17,158 nt of DNA from an uncultured Oscillospiraceae bacterium (GTDB lineage Bacteria; Bacillota; Clostridia; Oscillospirales; Acutalibacteraceae), in the NCBI GenBank assembly GCA_959596515.1, contig CAUFXR010000055.1, forward strand, positions 1-17,158, in the 5' to 3' direction. A program made the position numbers and the translations under genes. Shown here piece after piece: positions 1-7,522 of the stretch (position 1 is the stretch's first letter; each line of letters begins with the position of its first letter). The notes beneath the pieces are model-generated. The model searched no databases. It was not told the DNA's origin and was given only the letters and a program-made list of their open reading frames with translations.

Positions 1-53
1 GCGCCACCTTGCCAAGGTGGAGGTAGCGAGTTCGAGCCTCGTCATCCGCTCCA
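1..53 (+). tRNA. tRNA-Gly (anticodon GCC), 3' part only
   Basis: The window opens inside a tRNA. The anticodon arm is CCACC (4-8), a 7-nt loop TTGCCAA (9-15, anticodon GCC at 11-13) and GGTGG (16-20). The T arm has the loop TTCGAGC (31-37) between paired arms. The 3' acceptor strand CATCCGC, a U discriminator and an encoded CCA (51-53) complete it. The D arm and 5' acceptor strand lie outside the window. Anticodon GCC with a U discriminator fits bacterial glycine tRNA. Confidence 0.93.
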
Positions 54-60
54 ACAATAA

Positions 61-100
61 AAAGGCTGAACATGATTCATGTTCAGCCTTTTTGTTTTTT
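61..100 (+). terminator. Rho-independent terminator of the tRNA-Gly unit
   Basis: A near-perfect inverted repeat (arms 61-75 and 77-91, core GGCTGAACATGA / TCATGTTCAGCC) is followed by a T-rich tract TTTTTGTTTTTT. It sits 8 nt after the tRNA CCA end. Confidence 0.9.
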
Positions 101-597
101 GTATGCAAATGGGAATGCTTTCTTAGGAGCGAAGCAATGTAGATTGAAAGCCTTTTGATAAGAAAATTGTATGATAGCGCTGGCTATGATGAATCCTCTC
201 TGGATTTCAGAGAACAATCTGGGGGAGACTGTTGTTTCCTTGGCATGAAAAGAAGAAGTAGAAGCTTCTATTTGCCGGACGCTTTAATTGGCCGGCGGGA
301 AAAGCCAGCCAAATTTCTTTTGTTGCGCGGTACTCGTATGGTGGTTCTTTCTGCTTTATTGATCCGCAGAGCCTTTCTGAGGAACGCTAATATCCAATAA
401 TTGAAAGAACCACTAAAAAACAGATTAAGGTCGGACCAATAACTTGAATAAAGTAGTAGATGAAGGAGCGGATGCAGACTCCGTATCTTGCCAGGAGAAG
501 ACTGAGAAGGAAACCTTGCTTGCAAAATTTTGAGCTTTGAAAATAGTGATAGTACGAGAAGCACTGTGCCTAAGGACTTTGCTGAATCTTAATTTGT
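101..597. other. Long intergenic stretch without a recognisable gene
   Basis: No convincing gene is visible. The two open frames here (a TTG-started 81-codon frame at 155-400 on plus and a 98-codon frame at 268-564 on minus) overlap each other, lack a good RBS and resemble nothing I know. The only clear structure is an imperfect long hairpin. Outer arms 341-351 (GTGGTTCTTTC) and 403-413 (GAAAGAACCAC) pair perfectly, and inner arms 356-361 (TTATTG) and 395-400 (CAATAA) extend the stem. The stretch lies past the stop codon of the leftward araC-type gene. Confidence 0.6.
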
Positions 598-1512
598 CTA
601 AGGAATCAACAATTTTTGCCTACTGAGCTTTCGGTACTGGACAGGAGTAAGTCGATGATGGCCATGAAATATTTTTCCGAAATAACTGCTGCTGCCAAAT
701 CCGGTTTCTAAAGCGATATCTAACACACTTTTATTGGTGTTTATCAGCAGAGACTGAGCGTTTTGCAGCCGGACCGAAATTAAATACTCTATGGGTGTTA
801 TTCCCATACTGTTTTGAAACAAACGGTAACATTCCCGTTCGCTGATAGGAATACTGGAGGCGATTGCCGCAACAGAAATTTTTTCTGAAAAATGCGCCTG
901 AACATACCGCATCATTTGTTTGATCCGGTCGCCTTCTATTGAGCGCCGTATGCTGGGGGTAGCGTTTTCCCCCTGTACAGCCCAACGATATATGGATTCC
1001 CAAAGCTCAGAAAAAAGATTTCTGAGGCGAAACTCAAAAAAATCATCTTTTCGGCGACACAGCGCTACGCCTGCCTGGAGCTTTTTCAAAAGAAACTTGC
1101 TTTCCGGATCAGAGCAATAAAGCGGAACGGCTTCCAGTCGGCGTTGCTCCAGCACTGGCGCTACATATTTGATATCCAACAGACTACCGGGAGATCCTGC
1201 TAAAAAGGTTTTGTCAAAAAACTGGGTCTGTAATCTGGCTTCTCGACAAGGCTCAAGGGGATGAAGGTAATGAAGCACGCCTGAGTTAATGAAAATACCA
1301 TCTCCTTTATGGAGAGTTATCGTGCAGCCACTGGTTTGATATACTACACTTCCCCCGGAAATATAGCCAAATTCAAATTCATCATGCCAGTGCCAGGGGA
1401 TGTCGGTCTGAAAAATGCGTTGATAGCCTGCCGTGTACAATCCATAATGCAACATTTGGCTTTCAAAGGTAATGGTTTCCTTTAGACTACTGTCTAAATC
1501 CATTTTTGGCAT
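598..1512 (-). CDS. AraC-family transcriptional regulator with N-terminal cupin sensor
   Basis: A 304-residue protein with the usual two-domain layout. The N-terminal cupin-type sensor domain carries WHWHDEFEF at residues 40-48, followed by a run typical of AraC_binding domains (GDGIFINSGVLHYLHP, about 70-85). A double helix-turn-helix DNA-binding domain covers about 212-300; its second HTH contains DIALETGFGSSSYFGKIF and ends with the family-typical TPVQYR. The start at 1512 is backed by AAGGAGG (plus strand CCTCCTT at 1521-1527) with 8 nt spacing. Regulators of this size often sense a sugar or aromatic ligand and control nearby catabolic genes. The dehydrogenase at 2007 and the beta-helix protein at 3631 are likely targets, but that is inference. 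The ligand is unknown. Confidence 0.9.
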   Translation of the reverse strand: MPKMDLDSSLKETITFESQMLHYGLYTAGYQRIFQTDIPWHWHDEFEFGYISGGSVVYQTSGCTITLHKGDGIFINSGVLHYLHPLEPCREARLQTQFFDKTFLAGSPGSLLDIKYVAPVLEQRRLEAVPLYCSDPESKFLLKKLQAGVALCRRKDDFFEFRLRNLFSELWESIYRWAVQGENATPSIRRSIEGDRIKQMMRYVQAHFSEKISVAAIASSIPISERECYRLFQNSMGITPIEYLISVRLQNAQSLLINTNKSVLDIALETGFGSSSYFGKIFHGHHRLTPVQYRKLSRQKLLIP

Positions 1513-1594
1513 GATAAAGACCTCCTTTGTCTTTTGAATGGCGGAATTCTACTATTTATAGGCGGTATATTTATTTAATTTAAGAAATTGTCAC

Positions 1595-1631
1595 AGTATA
1601 ATTATACTATCATTAAATAGCAAAAAGTCAA
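1595..1631 (-). promoter_or_regulatory. Candidate araC-type gene promoter with a palindrome over the -10
   Basis: On the minus strand TTGACT (plus 1626-1631) is followed 19 nt later by TATAAT (plus 1601-1606). The -10 lies inside the perfect 14-bp palindrome AGTATAATTATACT (1595-1608), which could be an operator. The 19-nt spacer is longer than the usual 17, so this promoter may depend on an activator or be partly misassigned. Confidence 0.45.
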
Positions 1632-1675
1632 TGACAGTGATCTTAAATTTGAGAATTTAGTCGTAAAAGGAAATC

Positions 1676-1689
1676 TGCAAGCGCTTTTA
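1676..1689. promoter_or_regulatory. cre-like site (CcpA catabolite-responsive element)
   Basis: TGCAAGCGCTTTTA matches the symmetrical cre TGAAAGCGCTTTCA at 12 of 14 positions and keeps the central AAGCGCTT palindrome. It lies between the leftward regulator and the rightward polyol dehydrogenase, a plausible place for carbon catabolite control. It is about 320 nt from the dehydrogenase start, so which gene it acts on is unclear. Confidence 0.5.
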
Positions 1690-2006
1690 CACAGATACAA
1701 AGGCAGAAAAGGATGGTAAGATTTCTGCTGTTTTATATCTGCGGAAATTTTTTGGAAAAAGCTAGTGCTGCATCATAAAAACGGCGGGCCCGAAAAGCTG
1801 AATACTGCGAAGGCGATATCTGCCTTGCTGCAGAAATGAAGCTGGCCAAAATTATTTCTAAATATGGGAGATTTTCCGTTACCCTCCATGCCACCGCCAC
1901 CCATCTGATGGTTTATTACCATAGTGCCTAAAAGCCGGAAACGGGCTGCGGAAGAGGATAAAACAACGTTATTAAACCCACAAAGGGCAATAAGGAGAAA
2001 TAATAT
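1690..2006. other. Intergenic region upstream of the dehydrogenase
   Basis: About 300 nt without a recognised gene. There is a small inverted repeat, GCAGAAA-N12-TTTCTGC, near 1702-1727. A 48-codon open frame with no obvious start runs on the plus strand from about 1780 to a stop at about 1929; it contains a residue run like CEGDICLAAEMKLAKII. It could be the 3' remnant of a decayed gene, but I do not recognise it. The RBS of the next gene (AAGGAG, 1992-1997) closes the region. I found no convincing -35/-10 pair here. Confidence 0.4.
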
Positions 2007-3050
2007 ATGCAAGGGACAATGAAAACGGCGGTGATGACCGACCTGAAAAAGCTAGAGTGGGAGCAGCGCCCCATTCCGAAACCGTCAAAGGGCGAGGTGC
2101 TAGTGCGGGTAGAACATGTGGGAATCTGCGGATCAGATCTGCATTACTATGAGCAGGGTGCGATCGGGGATTTTAAGGTCAGCTTCCCATTTATACTGGG
2201 CCATGAGGCGGCGGGCACTGTGGTGGAAATCGGCGAAGACGTAACGGATCTGGCAATAGGCGACCGCGTGGCGATGGAGCCTGGAAAAACCTGCGGCCAG
2301 TGTATTTACTGCAAAACTGGTCGGTACAACCTATGTCCTGATGTGGAATTTTTTGCGACTCCTCCCATCGATGGCGTATTCTGCGAATATGTAGCTCATC
2401 CGGCGGACCTGTGCTTCCGCCTGCCGGAAAATATGGATACGATAGAAGGCGCCCTGATTGAACCTTTGTCGGTAGGTTTCCACGCGGCCAGCCAGGGCGG
2501 TGCTAAGCTGGGACAAAAAGCGGTGGTAATGGGGGCCGGATGTATTGGACTGATGACATTGTTAGCGTTGAAAGCCTTTGGGATCAATGAGATCTATGTG
2601 GTGGATGTCATGAAAAACCGTCTGGCAAAGGCTAAGGAACTGGGAGCGACTGGCGTTATCAATGGAAAAGAACAGGATGCGGTAGAAGAACTGATGAGCC
2701 TTACCAAGGGAACAGGAATAGATCTTTGTATCGATACCGCAGGCTCTTCCGTCACCATGAATCAGTGCATCGGCGCAGCCGCAAAAGGGGCTACTATAGT
2801 GTTTGTAGGCTACAGCGCTCAGGATCGTGTAAGCCTGGATATCAATAATTCTCTGAATAAGGAACTGACCTTTAAGACGGTGTTCCGTTATCGCAATCTG
2901 TATCCTCTGGCGATCGAAGCGGTAGCCCGGGGATTGAATGTGAAAGGCGTGGTTACCAATTATTTTGATTTTGATGATGTGAGCGACGCTATGGATCGTT
3001 CTGTTTCCAATAAAGCCGAAATCGTCAAGGCGGTTTTGAGCTTCAAATAA
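2007..3050 (+). CDS. Zinc-dependent polyol dehydrogenase (sorbitol/xylitol dehydrogenase family)
   Basis: A 347-residue medium-chain dehydrogenase/reductase, full length for the family. Catalytic zinc ligands are Cys41 (GICGSD), His66/Glu67 (GHEAAG) and Glu152 (LIEPLSVG). Structural zinc cysteines are 96, 99, 102 and 110 (CGQCIYCKTGRYNLC). The Rossmann motif GAGCIG (176-181) and Asp200 ending strand beta-2 (YVVD) point to NAD+ rather than NADP+. FRYRNLYPLAI near the C-terminus is characteristic of sorbitol/xylitol dehydrogenases, which oxidise a polyol to the 2-ketose in the cytoplasm. Start: AAGGAG lies 9 nt before ATG 2007; a second ATG at 2019 would give the family-typical MKTAVM start but has a poorer RBS. 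The exact substrate (sorbitol, xylitol, arabitol or another) cannot be read from sequence. No PTS or kinase gene is adjacent. Confidence 0.9.
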   Translation: MQGTMKTAVMTDLKKLEWEQRPIPKPSKGEVLVRVEHVGICGSDLHYYEQGAIGDFKVSFPFILGHEAAGTVVEIGEDVTDLAIGDRVAMEPGKTCGQCIYCKTGRYNLCPDVEFFATPPIDGVFCEYVAHPADLCFRLPENMDTIEGALIEPLSVGFHAASQGGAKLGQKAVVMGAGCIGLMTLLALKAFGINEIYVVDVMKNRLAKAKELGATGVINGKEQDAVEELMSLTKGTGIDLCIDTAGSSVTMNQCIGAAAKGATIVFVGYSAQDRVSLDINNSLNKELTFKTVFRYRNLYPLAIEAVARGLNVKGVVTNYFDFDDVSDAMDRSVSNKAEIVKAVLSFK

Positions 3051-3080
3051 AACGCTCGAATCAATCATTGTATCGAAGGA

Positions 3081-3128
3081 AAACACCTATTGTTTCTGTA
3101 CCTAAATGGGCGGGGGCGATAGGTGTTT
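3081..3128 (+). other. 10-bp hairpin after the dehydrogenase gene
   Basis: AAACACCTAT (3081-3090) pairs perfectly with ATAGGTGTTT (3119-3128) across a 28-nt G-rich loop. There is no clean T-tract afterwards, so it may be an mRNA-stability or processing structure rather than a terminator. Confidence 0.4.
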
Positions 3129-3164
3129 CGATTTATAAATCTTAAACCACCTGCGGAAAAGGAT

Positions 3165-3217
3165 AAAAAAGCGGTTCCCTTCTGAAAGGGAGAAAAACAC
3201 CGGATTTCCGCTTTTTT
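3165..3217 (+). terminator. Compound terminator after the dehydrogenase gene
   Basis: The outer stem AAAAAAGCGG (3165-3174) pairs with CCGCTTTTTT (3208-3217). It encloses a second hairpin, TCCCTT-CTGA-AAGGGA (3176-3191). With A-tract and T-tract on opposite sides it could work in both directions. Most likely it ends the dehydrogenase transcript. Confidence 0.65.
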
Positions 3218-3630
3218 AAGAAATGGAACAGTTCTTTTGGAGGAAAGGTTATCGTTTATCGCTTTATAGCGCAAGAAATCTACCACAAAAGGCAGAGAGA
3301 CGATAAGTTTACTCTAGGAAAACTACTCCAAAGGGGAAACGCACAAAATTTGGCTGTGAGCTTCTACCGAGCCGTTTAGAAAGGAAATTTTGAAAAAATT
3401 TTGGCGTGGTATTTCCAGCGGGTGTTTAAGCTTGATAAGAAAAAATTCCCGAAAAAGAGATCGGAAGGAAAGCATCATTTTTATAAATGGCGCAATCGTT
3501 ATAGTTATCGTCGGTATTTTTATTTTAATAGAATTTGCCAAGCAGTATAATACTATTAATTTCAGTGGTGGAATCGTTGTGCCGATGCAAAAGGCTTTCA
3601 AAGATTACGATGCAGGAAGGAAGATCAAGA
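3218..3630. other. Intergenic region before the beta-helix gene
   Basis: No confident gene. A TTG-started 89-codon frame (3390-3659) has AAAGGA close upstream and would encode a basic N-terminus followed by one hydrophobic segment (IVIVIVGIFILIEF), but it runs 29 nt into the well-supported start at 3631 and resembles no family I know. A possible promoter for the beta-helix gene is TATAAT at 3546-3551, inside the palindrome AGTATAATACT (3544-3554), with a weak TTTTAA at 3523-3528 (17-nt spacer). Confidence 0.35.
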
Positions 3631-5643
3631 ATGATTTATCATGTGTCTATAAGCGCTGACAGAGGCGGAGATGGATCGCAGAAAAGACCGTTTCAGACGA
3701 TTACCGAGGCGGCGAGAATCGCTCGGGCGGGTGACGAAGTGGTAGTAGCGCCAGGAATATACCGGGAGTATGTGAACCCGGTAAACGGTGGGACAGGAGA
3801 AGATTCCCGAGTTGTTTACCGTTCCGAGGTACCGTTAGCGGCTGTAATCACCGGCGCGGAGGTGATCAAAAACTGGCAAAACTACCAGGGAAATGTTTGG
3901 CTGGCGCGGATTCCTAACGGGGTATTCGGCAAATATAATCCGTACACCACGGTAATTGCCGGTGACTGGTATTATGCGGCGGACCCGGTACATACCGGTG
4001 AGGTGTATTTGAACGGAAAGGCCATATATGAGGTGCCCACTCTGGAGAAAGTTATGAATCCCACAGTATATCGGGAATCCTGGGACCCGGCATTTACGGT
4101 TTACCAGTGGTTTACGCAGCAGTCGGGAGATTTTACGGAAATTTACGCGAATTTTCAGGGGCTTGACCCGAACCAGGAGAGCGTGGAGATCAACGTCCGC
4201 AGAAATTGTTTTTATCCGGACAAAACCGGCGTGAATTATATCACGCTTTCCGGTTTTACCGTAAAACAGGCTGCCACAACCTGGGCGCCGCCTACTGCGT
4301 ATCAAGAGGGAATGATCGGCCCGCACTGGTCAAAAGGATGGATTATAGAGGATTGTGAAATATCTGATTCCAGATGCTCAGGTATTTCCCTGGGAAAGTA
4401 TTTGCAGCCCAATAATGAAAACAAATGGAGCACCAAATATTTCAAGGATGGCACCCAAACAGAGCGGGATGCTATCTGTCAGGCCCAGATAGAGGGCTGG
4501 TCCAAGGAAACCATTGGCTCTCATATTGTACGCCGCTGCAATATTCACGACTGCGGACAGACGGGTATTGTAGGCCATCTGGGAGGGGTTTTCTCCATTA
4601 TTGAGGATAATCATATCCATCACATCAACAATAAGCAGGATCTGGCCGGCGCGGAAATCGGCGGAATTAAAATGCACGCCGCCATTGACGTGATTATTCG
4701 GCGGAATCATTTCCACCACTGCACCAGAGGCTTATGGCTGGATTGGCAGGCCCAGGGCACTCGGGTGACCCAGAACCTGTTCCACGACAATGTCCCGCCA
4801 GTGGGTACTGAGATTACCAACAATTTGGCTTTAGGAGAGGATATCTTTGTAGAGGTGTCTCATGGTCCCACGCTGATCGACAATAATTTGCTGCTTTCCA
4901 ATTGTTCTGGTAGACTGAGCACTCAGGGCTTAGCGCTGGTTCATAATCTGATTGCCGGATCTTTTACCTGGGTAGGAACGGGGACCGATAACAATGGAAA
5001 GAAGTTTCCCACCCCGCGTTATACGCCATATCATATTCCCCATCGCACAGAGGTGGCTGGGTTTATGACCATCCTTCACGGGGATTCCCGTTTCTATAAT
5101 AATATTTTCGTGCAGCAGGGAATCCGGGATGATTTAAAGACCTATGCGGAGAGTATCGGCAAAGACACACTAAATGGCATTCAATTTATTTGCGGAACCA
5201 AGCCTTATGACGGTTATCCTACCGCGGAGGAGTACTTCAGCCGCTTTGGCTATGGCGCGGCTGAGGACAGAGGAAACCGGGATATCTATTATGACCATCT
5301 TCCAGTTTATACGGGAGGTAATGTATACTTTAACGGCGCTCAGCCTTGCGATAAGGAAGAAAACTTTAAGACGGATACAGAGCATACAATTCTTCTTAAG
5401 CTGGAGGAGAACAAAGATGGCTGGTACTTGCAGACAAACCTGTACGACTATCTGCCTCGGTTCGAAACTCAGATCGTGAGTACCGAGCTTTTAGGGGAGG
5501 CCTTTGAGCCGGAGCAAAAATTCGAGGCGCCGGATGGAAGCCAGATTGTATTTGACCGGGATTATTTCGGTACCGAGCGTGAAATAACGATGCCTTTGGC
5601 AGGTCCTTTCTCTTCGGCTCAGGAAAAGGTGAGATTAGGATAA
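3631..5643 (+). CDS. Cytoplasmic right-handed parallel beta-helix protein (DUF1565-like), putative glycan-active enzyme
   Basis: A 670-residue protein from ATG 3631, preceded by AGGAAGG about 10 nt upstream. The frame opens earlier (TTG 3535), but translation from there has no RBS and the homologous part begins at MIYHVSI. The first 50 residues (GDGSQKRPFQTITEA, then GDEVVVAPGIYREYV) are the signature opening of DUF1565/pectate-lyase-fold proteins: sheet 1 of a beta-helix. The middle has many short coil repeats with Asn/His/Gly turns (RRCNIHDCGQTGI, IEDNHIHHI, RRNHFHHCTRGLWLD). These are typical of glycoside hydrolases and polysaccharide lyases with this fold, including GH141-like proteins. 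There is no signal peptide, so it should act on imported oligosaccharides in the cytoplasm. Its place beside a polyol dehydrogenase and an AraC regulator supports a sugar role. Catalytic residues and substrate cannot be assigned by eye. Confidence 0.75.
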   Translation: MIYHVSISADRGGDGSQKRPFQTITEAARIARAGDEVVVAPGIYREYVNPVNGGTGEDSRVVYRSEVPLAAVITGAEVIKNWQNYQGNVWLARIPNGVFGKYNPYTTVIAGDWYYAADPVHTGEVYLNGKAIYEVPTLEKVMNPTVYRESWDPAFTVYQWFTQQSGDFTEIYANFQGLDPNQESVEINVRRNCFYPDKTGVNYITLSGFTVKQAATTWAPPTAYQEGMIGPHWSKGWIIEDCEISDSRCSGISLGKYLQPNNENKWSTKYFKDGTQTERDAICQAQIEGWSKETIGSHIVRRCNIHDCGQTGIVGHLGGVFSIIEDNHIHHINNKQDLAGAEIGGIKMHAAIDVIIRRNHFHHCTRGLWLDWQAQGTRVTQNLFHDNVPPVGTEITNNLALGEDIFVEVSHGPTLIDNNLLLSNCSGRLSTQGLALVHNLIAGSFTWVGTGTDNNGKKFPTPRYTPYHIPHRTEVAGFMTILHGDSRFYNNIFVQQGIRDDLKTYAESIGKDTLNGIQFICGTKPYDGYPTAEEYFSRFGYGAAEDRGNRDIYYDHLPVYTGGNVYFNGAQPCDKEENFKTDTEHTILLKLEENKDGWYLQTNLYDYLPRFETQIVSTELLGEAFEPEQKFEAPDGSQIVFDRDYFGTEREITMPLAGPFSSAQEKVRLG

Positions 5644-5674
5644 CTTTTTGGGGGGAACCTAAAGCCGGAACAGC

Positions 5675-5719
5675 AAAGCGCCAGGATCTCTTTCCACAGG
5701 GATCCTGGCGCTTTTGTTT
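5675..5719 (+). terminator. Terminator after the beta-helix gene
   Basis: A perfect 14-bp stem, AAAGCGCCAGGATC (5675-5688) with GATCCTGGCGCTTT (5701-5714), is followed by TGTTT. It starts about 30 nt after the stop codon of the beta-helix gene. Confidence 0.88.
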
Positions 5720-6152
5720 ACCGGCCGCTTTGTGATGAGGCTAAAAAGTGTTAGCGCGAAAAAAGAGACGCGCCTACCGCTTTTCAGACGAACAGCTTCG
5801 CTGTTGCGCTTAACGCTTCAATAAACCGACTGCGCAAGATTGGACAAGAGACTTTGGCGGTGATTCATTTGGCCTGGCGATATTAAAAGCAGGTGTCCCG
5901 GAAAAACACCGGCAAGATGGAAAAAGGACGTCTGAGAGACATCAAAGTGAAACAGTGTTTCCTAACCATTTCCGCAGAATCACCTTTCAGATAGGATCAC
6001 CCAGAACCGCGGCAGCGGTGGGATTTTTTAATAGAGACGGTTGCAATTATACTGGAACCTTGTACCGATCCAATCACTCCGGCGGTCTATCTCTGTACCA
6101 CATTTTTGCCTCTAATGCTGGAAAGGGCGGATAAAGTATCCGGCATGATTGC
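5720..6152. other. Gene-poor stretch with unexplained secondary structure
   Basis: About 430 nt without a recognised gene. Several pairings occur in series on the plus strand: GCGCG/CGCGC near 5755-5775; AACAGC-TTC-GCTGTT near 5790-5805; a long-range pair GGTGATTC (5859-5866) with GAATCACC (5977-5984) enclosing GGTGT/ACACC and GAAAC-AGT-GTTTC (5949-5961); and a terminator-like hairpin at 6000-6029. One plus-strand reading frame has only three stops between about 5735 and 6180, with an open 55-codon tail (residues such as LEPCTDPITPAVYL). A decayed gene is therefore the alternative to a structured RNA. I recognise neither. Confidence 0.35.
6000..6029 (+). terminator. Terminator-like hairpin not tied to a known gene
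   Basis: ACCGC (6006-6010) and GCGGT (6015-6019) pair around a GGCA loop. The stem is extended by CCC/GGG after an internal AGA bulge, then followed by ATTTTTTA. It lies about 360 nt after the beta-helix stop, which already has its own strong terminator, so it may end a separate small transcript. Confidence 0.45.
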
Positions 6153-6181
6153 TTGTTTTCTGAACAATTTTGTACTATAAT
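6153..6181 (+). promoter_or_regulatory. Sigma-A-type promoter of the PHP-domain gene
   Basis: TTGTTT (6153-6158), a 17-nt spacer and a perfect TATAAT (6176-6181). The predicted start of transcription is near 6188, giving a leader of about 50 nt to the GTG start. Confidence 0.7.
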
Positions 6182-6236
6182 AAACTTATTAGAAAATAAC
6201 ATCAGAAAAACTTGAAAAGATTGGAAGGTGAATTCC

Positions 6237-7073
6237 GTGGCGGCAGATTTGCACTGTCATACCAAAATGTCAGACGGTTCCGCCAGCATCGACGAGGTGG
6301 TGCTTATGGCGAAGAAACTCGGCCTTAAAACCATTGCGGTCACGGACCATGATACGTTTGCCGGCGCGACTAGAGCGTGCGTTTATGGAAGACGTCAGGG
6401 AATCGAAGTGATTCATGGAGCGGAAATTTCCTGCATTGATTCGGCCAGAGGCAAAAAGGTTCATATTTTATGTTACCTGTGTCAAAATCCGGATCGGCTG
6501 GAGGGCGTTTTCAAGAAGACGAAGGAGCGCCGCCAGAGAGCCGCCGCTCTCATGCTTCAGAAGGTGATGCGGCAGTATCCCATCACGCCGGATATGGTCG
6601 CTCGCAGAGCTCAGGGAAGTACGAATATTTATAAGCAGCATATTATGCAAGCGCTGTTGGATGCCGGATATACCAATGAGATTTTTGGGGATTTGTTCCG
6701 CAGCCTGTTTCATCCCAGAGAGGGGACCGCTTACGCTCCGGTGGAATATCCAGAGGTAACAGAGATCGTGTCTAAAATCCACGAGGCCGGAGGTCTGGCG
6801 GTTTTAGCGCATCCGGCGGTTTACGATAGCTACGATGTGATGGAGGAGTTAGTACCTCTGGGGTTAGACGGTGTAGAGGTATGGCATCCGAGAAACCATC
6901 CGGATGACCCGGAGCGTCTTTCCCGGTTTTGCCGGGAGCATGACCTGATCATGACCGGGGGAACGGATTTTCATGGGATTTATACGAAAAAGCCCTATCC
7001 TTTAGGTACCTGCACTACCGGGGACGACCAGGTGGCGTTGATGAAAAAGCGATGCGAAAAATACCGGGTGTAG
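6237..7073 (+). CDS. PHP-domain phosphoesterase (COG0613; RNase AM / nucleoside bisphosphate phosphatase type)
   Basis: 278 residues if started at GTG 6237. I prefer this start because GGAAGG (6223-6228) is 8 nt upstream; the in-frame GTG at 6228 would overlap that RBS. All the metal-binding motifs of the PHP fold are present: DLHCHT (His6, His8), SDGS (Asp13), TDHDT (36-40), GAEIS (Glu63), LAHPA (His192) and GTDFHG (Asp244, His246). The protein has no polymerase or other fused domain. COG0613 members include E. coli YciV/TrpH (RNase AM), a 5'-3' exonuclease and 3',5'-nucleoside bisphosphate phosphatase active in RNA maturation; this is the best guess but not provable here. It has its own promoter and is followed after 59 nt by the TSCPD gene. 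Confidence 0.87.
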   Translation: MAADLHCHTKMSDGSASIDEVVLMAKKLGLKTIAVTDHDTFAGATRACVYGRRQGIEVIHGAEISCIDSARGKKVHILCYLCQNPDRLEGVFKKTKERRQRAAALMLQKVMRQYPITPDMVARRAQGSTNIYKQHIMQALLDAGYTNEIFGDLFRSLFHPREGTAYAPVEYPEVTEIVSKIHEAGGLAVLAHPAVYDSYDVMEELVPLGLDGVEVWHPRNHPDDPERLSRFCREHDLIMTGGTDFHGIYTKKPYPLGTCTTGDDQVALMKKRCEKYRV

Positions 7074-7132
7074 GTTTCGAAAAGGGAAAAACAGATTTTG
7101 AATGGATAGTAGCATGATAAGGAGTTTTCAAT

Positions 7133-7387
7133 ATGGAATATCATTATAAAACGAAAGGGACCTGTTCCCGGAGCATTGATCTGGAGCTGGAGGACGGCCG
7201 GATTAAGAAAGTGCAATTTCACGGCGGATGTAATGGGAATTTACAGGGGATTACGGCTCTGATCCAGGGAGCCTCCGCCCAGGAAATTATCCAGAAATGC
7301 AAGGGGATACGCTGTGGTATGCGCAGTACCTCCTGTCCGGATCAGCTCGCTCACGCTTTGGAAGAAGCCTTAGCCGCTGAGAAATGA
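7133..7387 (+). CDS. TSCPD-domain protein (TIGR03905-type)
   Basis: An 84-residue protein with AAGGAG (7119-7124) 8 nt before ATG. It carries the signature TSCPD (in GMRSTSCPDQLAHAL), together with GGCNGN and CKGIRCG, matching the free-standing 80-85 residue TSCPD family common in Clostridia. The same domain forms the C-terminal tail of some B12-dependent ribonucleotide reductases. Five cysteines (in GTCS, GGCN, CKG, RCG and SCPD) suggest metal binding or redox chemistry, but no function is established. It is close behind the PHP gene with no terminator between, so the two are probably co-transcribed. Confidence 0.88.
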   Translation: MEYHYKTKGTCSRSIDLELEDGRIKKVQFHGGCNGNLQGITALIQGASAQEIIQKCKGIRCGMRSTSCPDQLAHALEEALAAEK

Positions 7388-7522
7388 CGGGAGATCTTCC
7401 GAAAAGGTTGCAAAACACGTTACGCAGATCATTGATAAACGGATAAATTAATGTGCGAAAAGAGGCGCGGACAATCGCTGTGCCGCTAGTCGACAACCGA
7501 ATGAAGCAGGGAGGAATTGACC

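Noticed and set aside
155..564. Overlapping 81-codon plus frame and 98-codon minus frame
   Set aside because: They overlap in opposite directions, lack a good RBS, and show no recognisable domain or composition.
1..597. Integration site or genomic island at the tRNA-Gly 3' end
   Set aside because: No integrase, no second copy of the tRNA 3' end and no phage-like gene in the window.
1773..2012. 79-codon minus-strand frame upstream of the dehydrogenase
   Set aside because: It has no RBS, overlaps the RBS and start of the dehydrogenase, and has no family resemblance.
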